DNA of 20,187 nucleotides from Allomuricauda sp. Its GTDB lineage: Bacteria; Bacteroidota; Bacteroidia; Flavobacteriales; Flavobacteriaceae. The notes under the pieces were generated by a model that did no database searches, was not told the DNA's origin, and was given only the letters and a program-made list of their open reading frames with translations. Location: NCBI GenBank assembly GCA_028289745.1, contig JANQOD010000257.1:1-20187 (forward strand). Direction: 5' to 3'. The number at the start of each line of letters is the position of its first letter. The first letter of the stretch is position 1. Below are positions 6,865 through 15,052 of the stretch, one piece after another. The position numbers and the translations under genes are program-made.

Positions 6865-7818
6865 ATGTCAAAAAAGGGCCGCTATAAGAAACTCCATACC
6901 ATCGCTTTCTATAATCTAGAAAATTTTTTCGATACGGTCAATGACCCCTACAAGCTTGATGATGATTTTACGCCCTCGGGATTCAAAAAATGGACTCCAA
7001 AGCGTTTCAAAAAAAAAGCAAAAAAGTTGGCCAAGGCCATCGCAAAGATCGGTATTGAAGAAACACAAAAACCACCCGCATTGGTCGGCATTGCCGAAGT
7101 TGAGAACAAGAATGTCATTGAATATTTGTTGGCTCAAAAACCACTTTCAAAAATAGCATACGATTATGTGCATTTTGACTCACCTGACGAAAGAGGCATA
7201 GATACGGCATTATTGTACCATAAAGACCACTTTGAGGTTTTGCAGGCAGAGATGATACCCCTGATCATTGACAATTTGAACGGTGACCGAGATCTCACCC
7301 GTGATATTCTGTATGTCAAAGGACAGCTTCATGAAGAAGAAGTCCACATTTTCGTCAACCATTGGCCCTCTAGGAGAGATGGGGCCGAAAAAACCCAATA
7401 CAAACGTATAAAGGCTGCAGAAGAGGTAATGGGCAAAATGAAGAAAATTGCCGATAAAGAAGCCAACCTTATCGTAATGGGCGATTTTAACGATGATCCC
7501 AATGCCAAGAGCATTGAAATGCTGATGCAGACGGGCAGGTTCATCAATCCGTGGAGAAAACTGCTTTCACCGGTCAGCGGTAGCGCAAATTATAAAGGGG
7601 TATGGAGCCTCTTTGATCAAATAATACTGTCGCACAGCTTTTTGAACCATGAGCCCAATACCCATAGCTTTCAAAAAGCGGCTATTTTTTCATCTCGTTT
7701 GCTCAAAGAATGGAAAGGCAAATACAAAGGGAATCCGTTTCGGACTTTTGCCGGCAAAAAATATTTAGGGGGTTATAGCGACCATTTTCCCGTATACGTC
7801 ATATTGAAAGAGCAGTAA
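6865..7818 (+). CDS. Endonuclease/exonuclease/phosphatase family protein
   Basis: A 317-residue protein of the DNase I-like EEP superfamily, metal-dependent phosphoesterases acting on nucleic acids or phospholipids. Motifs in order: IAFYNLENFFDT (13-24, with N17), VGIAEVEN (74-81, metal ligand E78), FVNHWPSRRDG (163-173, catalytic H166), LIVMGDFNDDP (202-212, D207 and N209), and the terminal SDHFPV (305-310, D306 and H307). All catalytic positions are present. I chose the ATG at 6865 (MSKKGRYKK); a TTG 42 bases upstream is open but would read through the likely promoter region. No signal peptide is visible, so it is probably cytosolic. The natural substrate cannot be told from sequence. Confidence 0.9.
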   Translation: MSKKGRYKKLHTIAFYNLENFFDTVNDPYKLDDDFTPSGFKKWTPKRFKKKAKKLAKAIAKIGIEETQKPPALVGIAEVENKNVIEYLLAQKPLSKIAYDYVHFDSPDERGIDTALLYHKDHFEVLQAEMIPLIIDNLNGDRDLTRDILYVKGQLHEEEVHIFVNHWPSRRDGAEKTQYKRIKAAEEVMGKMKKIADKEANLIVMGDFNDDPNAKSIEMLMQTGRFINPWRKLLSPVSGSANYKGVWSLFDQIILSHSFLNHEPNTHSFQKAAIFSSRLLKEWKGKYKGNPFRTFAGKKYLGGYSDHFPVYVILKEQ

Positions 7819-7862
7819 TAAGATTGGGGGAAAGGCACCACAAAACCACAAAAAATCGAATT

Positions 7863-7877
7863 TTCACAACATGTGAA
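7863..7877. promoter_or_regulatory. Dyad symmetry upstream of the serine protease gene
   Basis: TTCACA (7863-7868), 3 nt, TGTGAA (7872-7877) is a perfect inverted repeat about 65 bp upstream of the candidate -7 box of the protease gene. The size suits an operator for a dimeric regulator, but no regulator is identified; it might also be chance. Confidence 0.28.
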
Positions 7878-7941
7878 CCAGAAGAACCCCGCATTTCATC
7901 GAATAAATAGGGGTTTTAATCGATGATTTCAGTTGATAAAA

Positions 7942-7949
7942 TATATTTG
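7942..7949 (+). promoter_or_regulatory. Candidate -7 promoter box for the T9SS serine protease
   Basis: TATATTTG is an exact TAnnTTTG match, 28 nt upstream of the ATG at 7978, within a 159-bp intergenic region. No clear -33 TTTG is seen at about 20 bp spacing. Confidence 0.45.
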
Positions 7950-7977
7950 TAGTCTAAATCCTACTTAATATACAGCT

Positions 7978-10176
7978 ATGGACTACAATAACATTGTCTT
8001 TAAGACTTTGCCAATTGTCCTCTTTTCAGGTATACTCTTCCATACAGCGACGGTAAGAGGTCAGTCCAAAGAACAGAAAAATTTCATACAATCCGTTTAT
8101 CAGGCAAAAGAAATTGAGAGCATCATTTCAAAAATGAGGGCCGGTCATGATTTGAAGCAAATCAAGCTGCAACAATTTGCCAAGGAAAATGGATTGAAGA
8201 TGAATGAAAAACTTGCTGATGGTACTATTGTTTCACTGCAAGATTTGGGTGACGATGGCACTCCTCTTTTCTACACTACGTTTATGGATCCTACCAGCAA
8301 AGTTTCAAGGGCCAATGAACTTTATGAGGGCGGCTCGTTGAATTTGTCCTTAGACGGCGCCGGTCTTGAGGTTGGGGTTTGGGATGCAGGTATTGCCCGG
8401 GCCACCCATAAAGAGTTTGATGTTAGGGCCAAGAATATGGATGGTACGGAAGAAATCAGCTCACATGCCACAATGGTCACGGGCACGCTGATTTCGGCAG
8501 GGATCAAGAAAAAGGCCAAGGGTGTGGCTTTTGCCGCTGAGGCATTGACCCATGACTGGACTCGTGATAAAATTGAAGTGGCAGAGGCAGCGGCAAACGG
8601 TATGTTGCTCTCGAACCATTCGTACGGCATCAAATCTGACCGTGTGCCCGATTGGTACTTCGGCTCATATATCAAGGTTTCACAAGATTGGGACGATATC
8701 ATGTTCAATGCTCCCTATTATTTAATGGTCACCGCAGCGGGCAATGCGCAGAATTCTTATGACAATGAAATGCCTGTATATGGCAGAACAAAAGATGGTT
8801 TCGACCTTTTATTGGGTTTTGCCGTTTCTAAAAATGGAATTACCATAGCAGGAGCAAATACCCGAATCAGTGATAAAGGTGAACTGACCACAGCTGAAGT
8901 TGCTGGGTATAGTAGTTTCGGCCCGGTAGATGATGGCCGTATCAAGCCCGATTTGGCGGGCGATGGCACTTCGGTTTTTTCTGCCAATTCATTCGACGAC
9001 CAAAGCTATGGAGCTTCGACAGGTACTTCGATGGCCACACCAGGGGTGACGGGTTCATTACTGTTATTGCAACAGTACCATGAGCAACTTTACGGCACCT
9101 ATATGAAGGCGGCCACTTTGAAGGGGCTTGCCCTACATACCGCCGATGATGTTGGCGCTGCTGGGCCAGATTACAAAATGGGCTGGGGCGTTCTTAACGT
9201 CAAAGAAGCGGCCGAGGTATTGACACATAAAGGCTTCAGCACCATAATTTCTGAAGAGAGCTTGACAAATGACGGGGTATATTCCATTACGGTAAAGGCC
9301 GATGGAAAGCAACCTTTGTCAGCTTCCATTTCTTGGACCGATCCCAAAGGTGAATTTATCAACCGGGGCATTATGAATGATGCCACGGCCGCATTGACGA
9401 ATGATCTTGATATCAGGATCACCAAGGATGGAAAAGAATTTTTTCCTTGGAAACTCGATCCGGCAAAAGCCAATGACAGGGCTCAAAAGGGCGATAATCG
9501 AGTTGATCCCTATGAACGTATCGATATAGAGGATGCAAGAGGTGAATACACCATCACCATCACGCAGAAAGGCAATCTTGCCGGGGGGGCACAAGATTTT
9601 TCCTTGATCGTTTCAGGGGCAGAGCTGACCCAATGTCGGGTTGAGGCCCCGAATGGACTGGAGTTGGCCTCAGCGACCGAGGCGGTTGTTAGGTTTGAAT
9701 GGAGTGCTGCGGCTGAAACGCTCTTCGAGATGCAATACAAAGAAAAGAATGAGGTTGAATGGGTTACTGGCCATACTTGGGAAAACCATTGGAACATACC
9801 CGATCTTGACCAGGGCAAAGCGTATGAAATCAGACTACGGGCAGTATGCACTGAAAACCTAGTCTCTGAATTCAGTCAGACGCTCGAGTTTGTGTTCAAT
9901 GGATCGGCCACCGAGCAACCCATTGAATATGGGCCATTGTCACATTCTGAAGCGTTGCATGTTTCTGTATATCCCAATCCGGCCGTGAATGAGCTAACGG
10001 TAAATGCCCAATTGTCACCTGATGCCGAATATTCGGTGGTGACCGTATCGGGCAACATCATAAAGAACGGAAAAGTCAATGGCGCCATCAATGTCTCTGA
10101 TTTGGCCTCTGGCCTATATGTGTTGATGGTACAAGACCACTTAGGGTTGAAAAGCTCGAAATTCTACAAAAACTAA
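7978..10176 (+). CDS. Secreted S8 (subtilisin-like) serine peptidase with T9SS sorting domain
   Basis: A 732-residue multidomain protease. Residues 1-29 form a signal peptide ending near VRGQ. The subtilisin fold follows with its catalytic triad: D136 in VGVWDAG, H163 in SSHATMVTGT, and S351 in STGTSMATPGVTGS; the oxyanion Asn is N256 (TAAGNAQNS). Residues about 430-555 resemble the beta-sandwich that follows the catalytic domain in KP-43-like subtilases (ISWTDPKG, NDLDIRITKDG). Residues about 565-650 look like an FN3 repeat (YEIRLRAVC). The C-terminus (about 666-732: VSVYPNPAVNELTV, ending KSSKFYKN) is a type A T9SS sorting domain, so the protein is exported across the outer membrane and the tail is presumably removed. 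A nutritional or surface role is likely; the substrate is unknown. It stands alone on its strand. Confidence 0.93.
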   Translation: MDYNNIVFKTLPIVLFSGILFHTATVRGQSKEQKNFIQSVYQAKEIESIISKMRAGHDLKQIKLQQFAKENGLKMNEKLADGTIVSLQDLGDDGTPLFYTTFMDPTSKVSRANELYEGGSLNLSLDGAGLEVGVWDAGIARATHKEFDVRAKNMDGTEEISSHATMVTGTLISAGIKKKAKGVAFAAEALTHDWTRDKIEVAEAAANGMLLSNHSYGIKSDRVPDWYFGSYIKVSQDWDDIMFNAPYYLMVTAAGNAQNSYDNEMPVYGRTKDGFDLLLGFAVSKNGITIAGANTRISDKGELTTAEVAGYSSFGPVDDGRIKPDLAGDGTSVFSANSFDDQSYGASTGTSMATPGVTGSLLLLQQYHEQLYGTYMKAATLKGLALHTADDVGAAGPDYKMGWGVLNVKEAAEVLTHKGFSTIISEESLTNDGVYSITVKADGKQPLSASISWTDPKGEFINRGIMNDATAALTNDLDIRITKDGKEFFPWKLDPAKANDRAQKGDNRVDPYERIDIEDARGEYTITITQKGNLAGGAQDFSLIVSGAELTQCRVEAPNGLELASATEAVVRFEWSAAAETLFEMQYKEKNEVEWVTGHTWENHWNIPDLDQGKAYEIRLRAVCTENLVSEFSQTLEFVFNGSATEQPIEYGPLSHSEALHVSVYPNPAVNELTVNAQLSPDAEYSVVTVSGNIIKNGKVNGAINVSDLASGLYVLMVQDHLGLKSSKFYKN

Positions 10177-10189
10177 CCTGACTTAAAGC

Positions 10190-10903
10190 TCAAACTTTTT
10201 TGATTTCGTCGTCCTTCAATAACCCATCGCCCCGTAAACGCAAAAAGACCTGGGCAGTGGTAACCACATCGAGCTCACAGTAGGTAATGATTCTGTCCAG
10301 ATCGTTTTCCTTATAATAGACATCCCTTACCATACTGCCGTCCATATCCTCCTTTGGTGAAGGAATATCCAAAACATTGGCCAAGAGTTTCAAAGAGGTA
10401 TAATGTTTGTAGTCGCCAAACTTCCAGAGCTCCATGGTATCGAGGTGGGACACTTCCCATGGTTTTTTGCCGAACAGATCCAGTTTGTAGGGCAGTTTGA
10501 TACCGTTGATGAGCATTCTTCTGGTGATATATGGAAAATCGAACTCCTTTCCATTATGGGCGCACAACAGATGTTTGGTTTGGCCAAAATGCTCAATGAG
10601 CAGGTTTTTGAACGATTTTAAGATCTTGATTTCTTCACCGTGGTACGAAGTGACCCGAAAACTTCGGGTATCATCATCGATTGCAAAAAACCCCACTGAG
10701 ATACAAATGATCTTGCCAAACTCGGCCCAGATACCGGCCCGCTCATAGAACGCTTCGGCGCTGATTTCATCTTTTCTTTGGTATTGTGACTTCTGCTCCC
10801 AGAGCATTTGACGTTCTTGGTCCAATTCGCCAAAACGTTCTTTTTGGGGTACGGTCTCGATATCTAGAAAAAGGATGTTCTCTAAATTCAGTTTGTAGAG
10901 CAT
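10190..10903 (-). CDS. DEDD-family 3'-5' exonuclease (PolB-like exonuclease domain protein)
   Basis: A 237-residue protein with the ribonuclease H-like DEDD exonuclease fold and no polymerase domain. Exo I is LFLDIETVPQ (D14, E16), Exo II is LCAHNGKEFDFPYI (D122), and Exo III is YCELDVVTTAQVFLR (Y208, D212). All four acidic metal ligands are present, so an active 3'-5' exonuclease on DNA or RNA is expected. The family is the stand-alone 'predicted 3'-5' exonuclease related to PolB' group, common in Bacteroidota. It is convergent with the serine protease gene, only 13 bp separating the two stops, and is preceded by a 194-bp gap from ogt. Confidence 0.88.
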   Translation of the reverse strand: MLYKLNLENILFLDIETVPQKERFGELDQERQMLWEQKSQYQRKDEISAEAFYERAGIWAEFGKIICISVGFFAIDDDTRSFRVTSYHGEEIKILKSFKNLLIEHFGQTKHLLCAHNGKEFDFPYITRRMLINGIKLPYKLDLFGKKPWEVSHLDTMELWKFGDYKHYTSLKLLANVLDIPSPKEDMDGSMVRDVYYKENDLDRIITYCELDVVTTAQVFLRLRGDGLLKDDEIKKV

Positions 10904-11019
10904 GGTCGAAAAATACTAATTTGGAATGAAACCACATACTTCCAAAAAGTAAATGACATCTCGTTTACATTCAAACGGCCATGAATTTGAAAAAAATACC
11001 CGGTACGGTTTTGTAGTTG

Positions 11020-11075
11020 GGCGGTGCAATGCACATTTCCGCCGGGGGAAGAATTATTGGACAATGCACATTTCC
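11020..11075. repeat. Hairpin plus 14-bp direct repeat between ogt and the exonuclease gene
   Basis: CAATGCACATTTCC occurs twice, at 11027-11040 and 11062-11075, 35 bp apart. The first copy is embedded in a hairpin: GGCGGTGC (11020-11027), loop AAT, GCAC, a 5-nt bulge, CGCC (11040-11043). It lies in the 194-bp gap downstream of ogt and upstream of the exonuclease start. It could be a repeated operator, a transcript-end structure for the long hem run, or a duplicated repeat remnant. Confidence 0.45.
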
Positions 11076-11097
11076 TTTCAGCGTATTTCACCAAAAA

Positions 11098-11568
11098 CTA
11101 AAACAGACTTTGCTGCTTTACCGGGCTTTCGTGGTCCAATAACCACTTTTTTCGGTGAAGGCCACCGGCATAACCGGTCAGGTCTCCGTTGCTTCCTATG
11201 ATGCGGTGACAGGGTACCACTATCCATAATGGATTTTTTCCATTGGCGGCGGCAACGGCACGAATGGCGTTTACATCGCCCAATCGTTTTGTGAGCTCTA
11301 GATATGAGAGCGTCTTTCCATAGGGAATTTCCAAGAGGGCGTTCCAGACCTTTTTCTGGAAGTCTGTGCCGTGGGGATTCAATTTCAGATTGAATTGTTT
11401 TCGGGAGCCCTCAAAATATTCCTTTAGTTGGTACACGGCATCTTCCAGCACTTCTGGAATGATATCATCTGACTTTTCCCCATCAAGCACGGTAATCGAG
11501 ACCAGACCTGAGGTATCGCCCTTGAATTCGGCCGTGCCGATAGGTGTTTTAAGATAAGCGGTTTCCAT
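11098..11568 (-). CDS. ogt: Methylated-DNA-[protein]-cysteine S-methyltransferase
   Basis: A 156-residue suicide repair protein that transfers the alkyl group from O6-alkylguanine (and O4-alkylthymine) in DNA to its own cysteine. The acceptor is C120 in the signature IVVPCHRIIG (117-126). The preceding helix-turn-helix shows the arginine finger R103 in AIRAVAAANGKNP, and GYAGGLHRKKWLL follows the active site. Length agrees with the Ogt type without an Ada domain. Its ATG overlaps the last base of the upstream CNNM gene stop (TGATG), indicating translational coupling, and it is the last gene of the leftward run. Confidence 0.94.
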   Translation of the reverse strand: METAYLKTPIGTAEFKGDTSGLVSITVLDGEKSDDIIPEVLEDAVYQLKEYFEGSRKQFNLKLNPHGTDFQKKVWNALLEIPYGKTLSYLELTKRLGDVNAIRAVAAANGKNPLWIVVPCHRIIGSNGDLTGYAGGLHRKKWLLDHESPVKQQSLF

Positions 11569-12692
11569 CAGTCATCATCGGGTATTTGTTCTTGTATAAT
11601 GCCCAGGCGCTTGGCGCGCACTTCCCAATTTTTGCGGGCCAGCAATTGTAGATCGGCAACATTGTCACTTTCGTCCATGATTTCAAGTCCTAAGAGGGTT
11701 TCGATAACATCTTCCATGGTGACAAGCCCGCTGACCGAACCGTACTCGTCGACCACCAATGCAATGTGTTCGCGTTTGGCCACAAAGGTTTCGAACAATT
11801 GGGGAATGGGGGTTTTGCGACGGGTCGCCAAAATATCGCGTTTGATGGTCGATAACGGGGCTTTGCCCTTTTCATTGATAATGGTCTCGAGCACTTCGGC
11901 TTTCAACACAAACCCTGTGATATGGTCAACGCTGTCTTTGAACACGGGTATTCTCGAGAACCGCAACTGCGGATTGGCTTCAAAAAAGTCTTTGATGGCG
12001 GTATCTTCAGAAGCCATTTTCATCACGGTTCTTGGGGTCATTACATCTTTGGCCATGATTTCATCGAACCGCAAAAGATTTTTGATGACCTTCGATTCTG
12101 ATTCCAATACGGCCCCTTCTTCATGGGCAATGTCTGCCATGGCGGTGAAATCTTCACGGCTCAATACGCTACCGTGTACGTTCTTCTTGCCGATCAATTT
12201 GGTAAATAGCTGCAAAAGCCAGAGCAGTCCCGTCCATTTCAGCACAAATACCATTGCTCGTAGGGCTTTTGCCGTGAAATTGGCCAGCTGTTTCCAATAG
12301 GTGGCCCCTATGGTTTTCGGAATGATCTCAGAAGCGACCAATATCAAGATCGTCATGATGGTCGAAACGGCCCCTACCATGAGATCTTCGGTGAATTCGA
12401 TTCCGAGAAAGGTACGCTGTTCACTGCCAAAGGCATTTGCATAGGCCGTTTTGGCCTGTACACCGACCAAAATGGCCCCTACGGTATGGGCAATGGTGTT
12501 GAGGGTCAAAATAGCGATGAGGGGCTTATCCACATCTTTTTTAAGGTCTTCAAGCTCAAAGGCATACGCTTTTCCCTCAGCCTTTTTTACATTGATGAAC
12601 GTCGGGGTAATGCTCAGCAGCACTGCTTCGAGAATCGAGCATAGAAAGGAAAAAAAGATGGAAATGAGTGCGTAAAAAATCAGGAGTCCCAT
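11568..12692 (-). CDS. CNNM/DUF21 transmembrane protein with CBS-domain pair
   Basis: A 374-residue inner-membrane protein of the CNNM/CorB family (often labelled hemolysin-like), linked in known members to Mg2+ or other divalent cation transport. The DUF21 domain has hydrophobic segments near 3-28, 57-80, 103-124 and 142-166, with the conserved SEIIPKTIG (121-129). A linker with EEGAVLESESKVIKNLLRFD leads to the CBS pair: CBS1 from VMTPRTVMKM (217-226) to about 273, and CBS2 about 286-340 (HIALVVDEYGSVSGLVTMEDV). The C-terminal CorC_HlyC domain of longer relatives is absent; only about 30 residues follow CBS2. It is coupled to ogt downstream and follows the serine hydrolase after 50 bp. Confidence 0.9.
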   Translation of the reverse strand: MGLLIFYALISIFFSFLCSILEAVLLSITPTFINVKKAEGKAYAFELEDLKKDVDKPLIAILTLNTIAHTVGAILVGVQAKTAYANAFGSEQRTFLGIEFTEDLMVGAVSTIMTILILVASEIIPKTIGATYWKQLANFTAKALRAMVFVLKWTGLLWLLQLFTKLIGKKNVHGSVLSREDFTAMADIAHEEGAVLESESKVIKNLLRFDEIMAKDVMTPRTVMKMASEDTAIKDFFEANPQLRFSRIPVFKDSVDHITGFVLKAEVLETIINEKGKAPLSTIKRDILATRRKTPIPQLFETFVAKREHIALVVDEYGSVSGLVTMEDVIETLLGLEIMDESDNVADLQLLARKNWEVRAKRLGIIQEQIPDDD

Positions 12693-12742
12693 GGGCGCTT
12701 GCTTGTGACGAAGATATTAATAATTTAAAAACACCGTGCTGT

Positions 12743-14044
12743 TCATTTGCCTTCAATGCCAGACCCATAGAAAACCTGGTGCAATGCGGTTCTGATATTC
12801 AGTTCGTACAGTTTTCGATGCGACCTGAAAGGGTGAACCCTATTGGAAAGAAAGATAAATACCAATTGATCTTTTGGGTCTGCCCAGACAAATGTGCCGG
12901 TAAAACCCGAGTGCCCAAAGCTTTCTGGGCTGGCCATCGGAGCGGGATAGGCATCTTTCAGGGCCAAGGTGTCGTTGCCCAACAGGGGTTTGTCAAAACC
13001 AAGGCCTCGGCGGTTTTCGTTTTCGGGATACTGTACCGAAATGAACTCTTTTACCACCGCTGAAGAGAGATAGCGCTTGCCATTGAACGCGCCATAGTTT
13101 TGATATAAAAGTAGGAGCTTGGCCAAGTCATGGGCCGAGGCAAAGAGACCTGCATTGCCCGAAACACCGCCCAACAGCGCCGCGTTTTCGTCGTGCACCC
13201 AATTTTGTGTGAGCGCATGGCGAAAAAGGGTATCGATTTCTGTGGGAACGATTCTATTCGGTAGTGTTTTTTTCTTAGGATTGAAACATAGGGTCTTGGC
13301 ACCCAAAGGGTCGTAGAAATTCTTTCGTAGATAGGTGGCATAATCTTCACCCGTCAATTGTTCGATAAGTTTCGGAAAGATTAGGAAGGCAAGACCTGAA
13401 TAGCGGTATTTCTTTTCTTCCGATACCTTTGAGCGGTTGATGATGCGCTGCACCTTTTGTTCAAAGCGGTTTTTGACATAGAGGCTATCATAGGCCTGCT
13501 TTTGGAATCTTTTATGGGCTTTTCGTCGTACAAAACGTTTTTTCAGTTGGCCATTTTTCTTGAGCACCTTGCTCAAGAACACGATATAGGGCTGTAAGCC
13601 CGCTTGATGGGCCAAAATTTCACGGAGCGTCAAATCTTTCTTGTCTTTTCGTTTTCGCCAAGGTTTCCAATAGGTTGAGAAAGGCACATCTAAATTCAGT
13701 TTTTTCTCATCGACCAATTTCATGAGGGCTGGTAGCGGGGCCGTGATTTTGGTAACGGAAGCCAGGTCATATACATCGGCCAATGAAACGGGTCGAAGGC
13801 TGTCATAGGTATGAAAGCCGTACGCTTTATGAAAAATGATCCTACCATTCTTGGCGGCCAATACCTGTGCCCCGGGGAATGCCCCCTTTTTTATACCACT
13901 CGTCATGATAGCATCTATTTTTGAATGGATATGGATGGAATCAAAACCCATTTCTGAGGGATGGGCGAATGGCAATGAATCATTTTCTTGGGCAAACGAA
14001 CACCAAGAAATCAATATGATGGGTACAAAGAGAAGATTTTTCAA
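12743..14044 (-). CDS. Exported class C beta-lactamase-like serine hydrolase
   Basis: A 433-residue protein with a signal peptide (MKNLLFVPIILISWCSFA, cleavage before Q19), so probably periplasmic. Motifs of the penicillin-binding/class C fold are SxxK at 96-99 (LASVTKIT), YSG at 215-217 (the YxN position), and HSG at 378-380 (FGHSGFTGTF). A conserved LREILAHQAGLQPYI lies at 140-154. Residues about 159-213 form a markedly Lys/Arg-rich insert. The sequence style (YDLASVTKI, HQAGLQP) recalls the beta-lactamase-like domain fused to GH3 N-acetylglucosaminidases in Bacteroidota, so a cell-wall-fragment role is possible; an esterase or peptidase is an alternative. It starts 17 bp after hemB. Confidence 0.88.
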   Translation of the reverse strand: MKNLLFVPIILISWCSFAQENDSLPFAHPSEMGFDSIHIHSKIDAIMTSGIKKGAFPGAQVLAAKNGRIIFHKAYGFHTYDSLRPVSLADVYDLASVTKITAPLPALMKLVDEKKLNLDVPFSTYWKPWRKRKDKKDLTLREILAHQAGLQPYIVFLSKVLKKNGQLKKRFVRRKAHKRFQKQAYDSLYVKNRFEQKVQRIINRSKVSEEKKYRYSGLAFLIFPKLIEQLTGEDYATYLRKNFYDPLGAKTLCFNPKKKTLPNRIVPTEIDTLFRHALTQNWVHDENAALLGGVSGNAGLFASAHDLAKLLLLYQNYGAFNGKRYLSSAVVKEFISVQYPENENRRGLGFDKPLLGNDTLALKDAYPAPMASPESFGHSGFTGTFVWADPKDQLVFIFLSNRVHPFRSHRKLYELNIRTALHQVFYGSGIEGK

Positions 14045-14061
14045 GTGTTGATTATTTATAC

Positions 14062-15048
14062 CTATAGTAGCTGTACGGCTTCCTTTGCAAAATACGTGGC
14101 AATGATGGTGGCCCCGGCCCGTTTGATGGCCATCAATTGTTCGATCATCACTGCATCATGGTCGAGCCATCCTTTTTCAGCGGCCGCCTTCAACATGGCA
14201 TATTCACCTGAAACCTGATACACTGCCACCGGCACTTCTACCTCGTTCCGTATTTCGCGAACAATGTCCAAATAGCAAATTCCGGGTTTGACCATCACGA
14301 TATCGGCGCCTTCATCGATGTCCATCTGGGTTTCCCTGATGGCCTCGAATCTGTTGGCGGGATCCATTTGATAGGTCTTTTTGTCTTTGGGCACATTTTT
14401 TTCATCGACGGGAGCTGAATCCAAGGCATCCCGAAAGGGGCCATAAAAGGCACTGGCGTACTTGGCCGAGTAGCTCATGATGCCCGTATTGGTAAACCCC
14501 TCGTCTTCCAAGGCTTCCCGAATGGTAAGTATGCGACCGTCCATCATATCGCTTGGGGCCACAAAATCAGCTCCTGCCTGGGCGTGGGAGACACTCATCT
14601 CGGCCAATAGCTCACTGGTCTCATCGTTCAGCACATGTCCGTCAATGACAATGCCATCGTGGCCATATGAAGAATAGGGATCCAAGGCCACATCGGTCAT
14701 GACCAACATGTCGGGGCAGGCATTTTTTACCGCTTTGATGGCCCGCTGCATGAGACCGTGTTCATTGATGGCCTCTGAACCTTTGTTATCCTTTAGATTA
14801 TCGGGCACCTTGACAAAAAGCAAGACGGCACAGAGCCCCATTTGCCAAAGCGCCTTGACTTCCTTCTCGAGCTCATCAAGGCTTAGGCGATGGTAATTGG
14901 GCATAGCGGGTATTTCTTCCTTTATTCCTTTTCCCTCTACCACAAAAAGCGGTACCAAAAAGTCATCTGGCGTCACCACTGTTTCGCGCACCAATCGCCT
15001 GATGGATTCGCTTGCGCGCAGTCTTCGATTTCGTATGAGTGGATACAT
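14062..15048 (-). CDS. hemB: Porphobilinogen synthase (delta-aminolevulinic acid dehydratase)
   Basis: A 328-residue enzyme that condenses two 5-aminolevulinate molecules to porphobilinogen in heme synthesis. I chose the ATG at 15048 (MYPLIRNRRLR), four bases after the PhzF stop; a GTG at 15072 would overlap that gene. The two substrate lysines are K196 (SYSAKYASAFYGPFRDA) and K254 (DIVMVKPG). In the segment TDVALDPYSSYGHDG (118-132) the positions that hold three zinc cysteines in the Zn-type enzyme are A121, D123 and D131, so this is the Mg-dependent, Zn-independent type. It is the last recognisable heme gene of the leftward operon. Confidence 0.96.
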   Translation of the reverse strand: MYPLIRNRRLRASESIRRLVRETVVTPDDFLVPLFVVEGKGIKEEIPAMPNYHRLSLDELEKEVKALWQMGLCAVLLFVKVPDNLKDNKGSEAINEHGLMQRAIKAVKNACPDMLVMTDVALDPYSSYGHDGIVIDGHVLNDETSELLAEMSVSHAQAGADFVAPSDMMDGRILTIREALEDEGFTNTGIMSYSAKYASAFYGPFRDALDSAPVDEKNVPKDKKTYQMDPANRFEAIRETQMDIDEGADIVMVKPGICYLDIVREIRNEVEVPVAVYQVSGEYAMLKAAAEKGWLDHDAVMIEQLMAIKRAGATIIATYFAKEAVQLL

Positions 15049-15052
15049 AGTG

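Noticed and set aside
7885..7917. AACCCC/GGGGTT hairpin followed by T4 as a terminator of the endonuclease-like gene
   Set aside because: A six-bp stem with a 19-nt loop and short T-run is weak; kept only as part of a structural observation.
10990..11009. Possible minus-strand terminator (ACCG-TAC-CGGGT followed by seven T)
   Set aside because: The stem is only about 4 bp, too weak to call as the end of the hem run despite the T-tract.
11599..12300. A 233-codon open frame on the + strand
   Set aside because: It lies wholly antisense to the well-supported CNNM/CBS gene, and its product is Ser/Thr-rich with no recognisable family.
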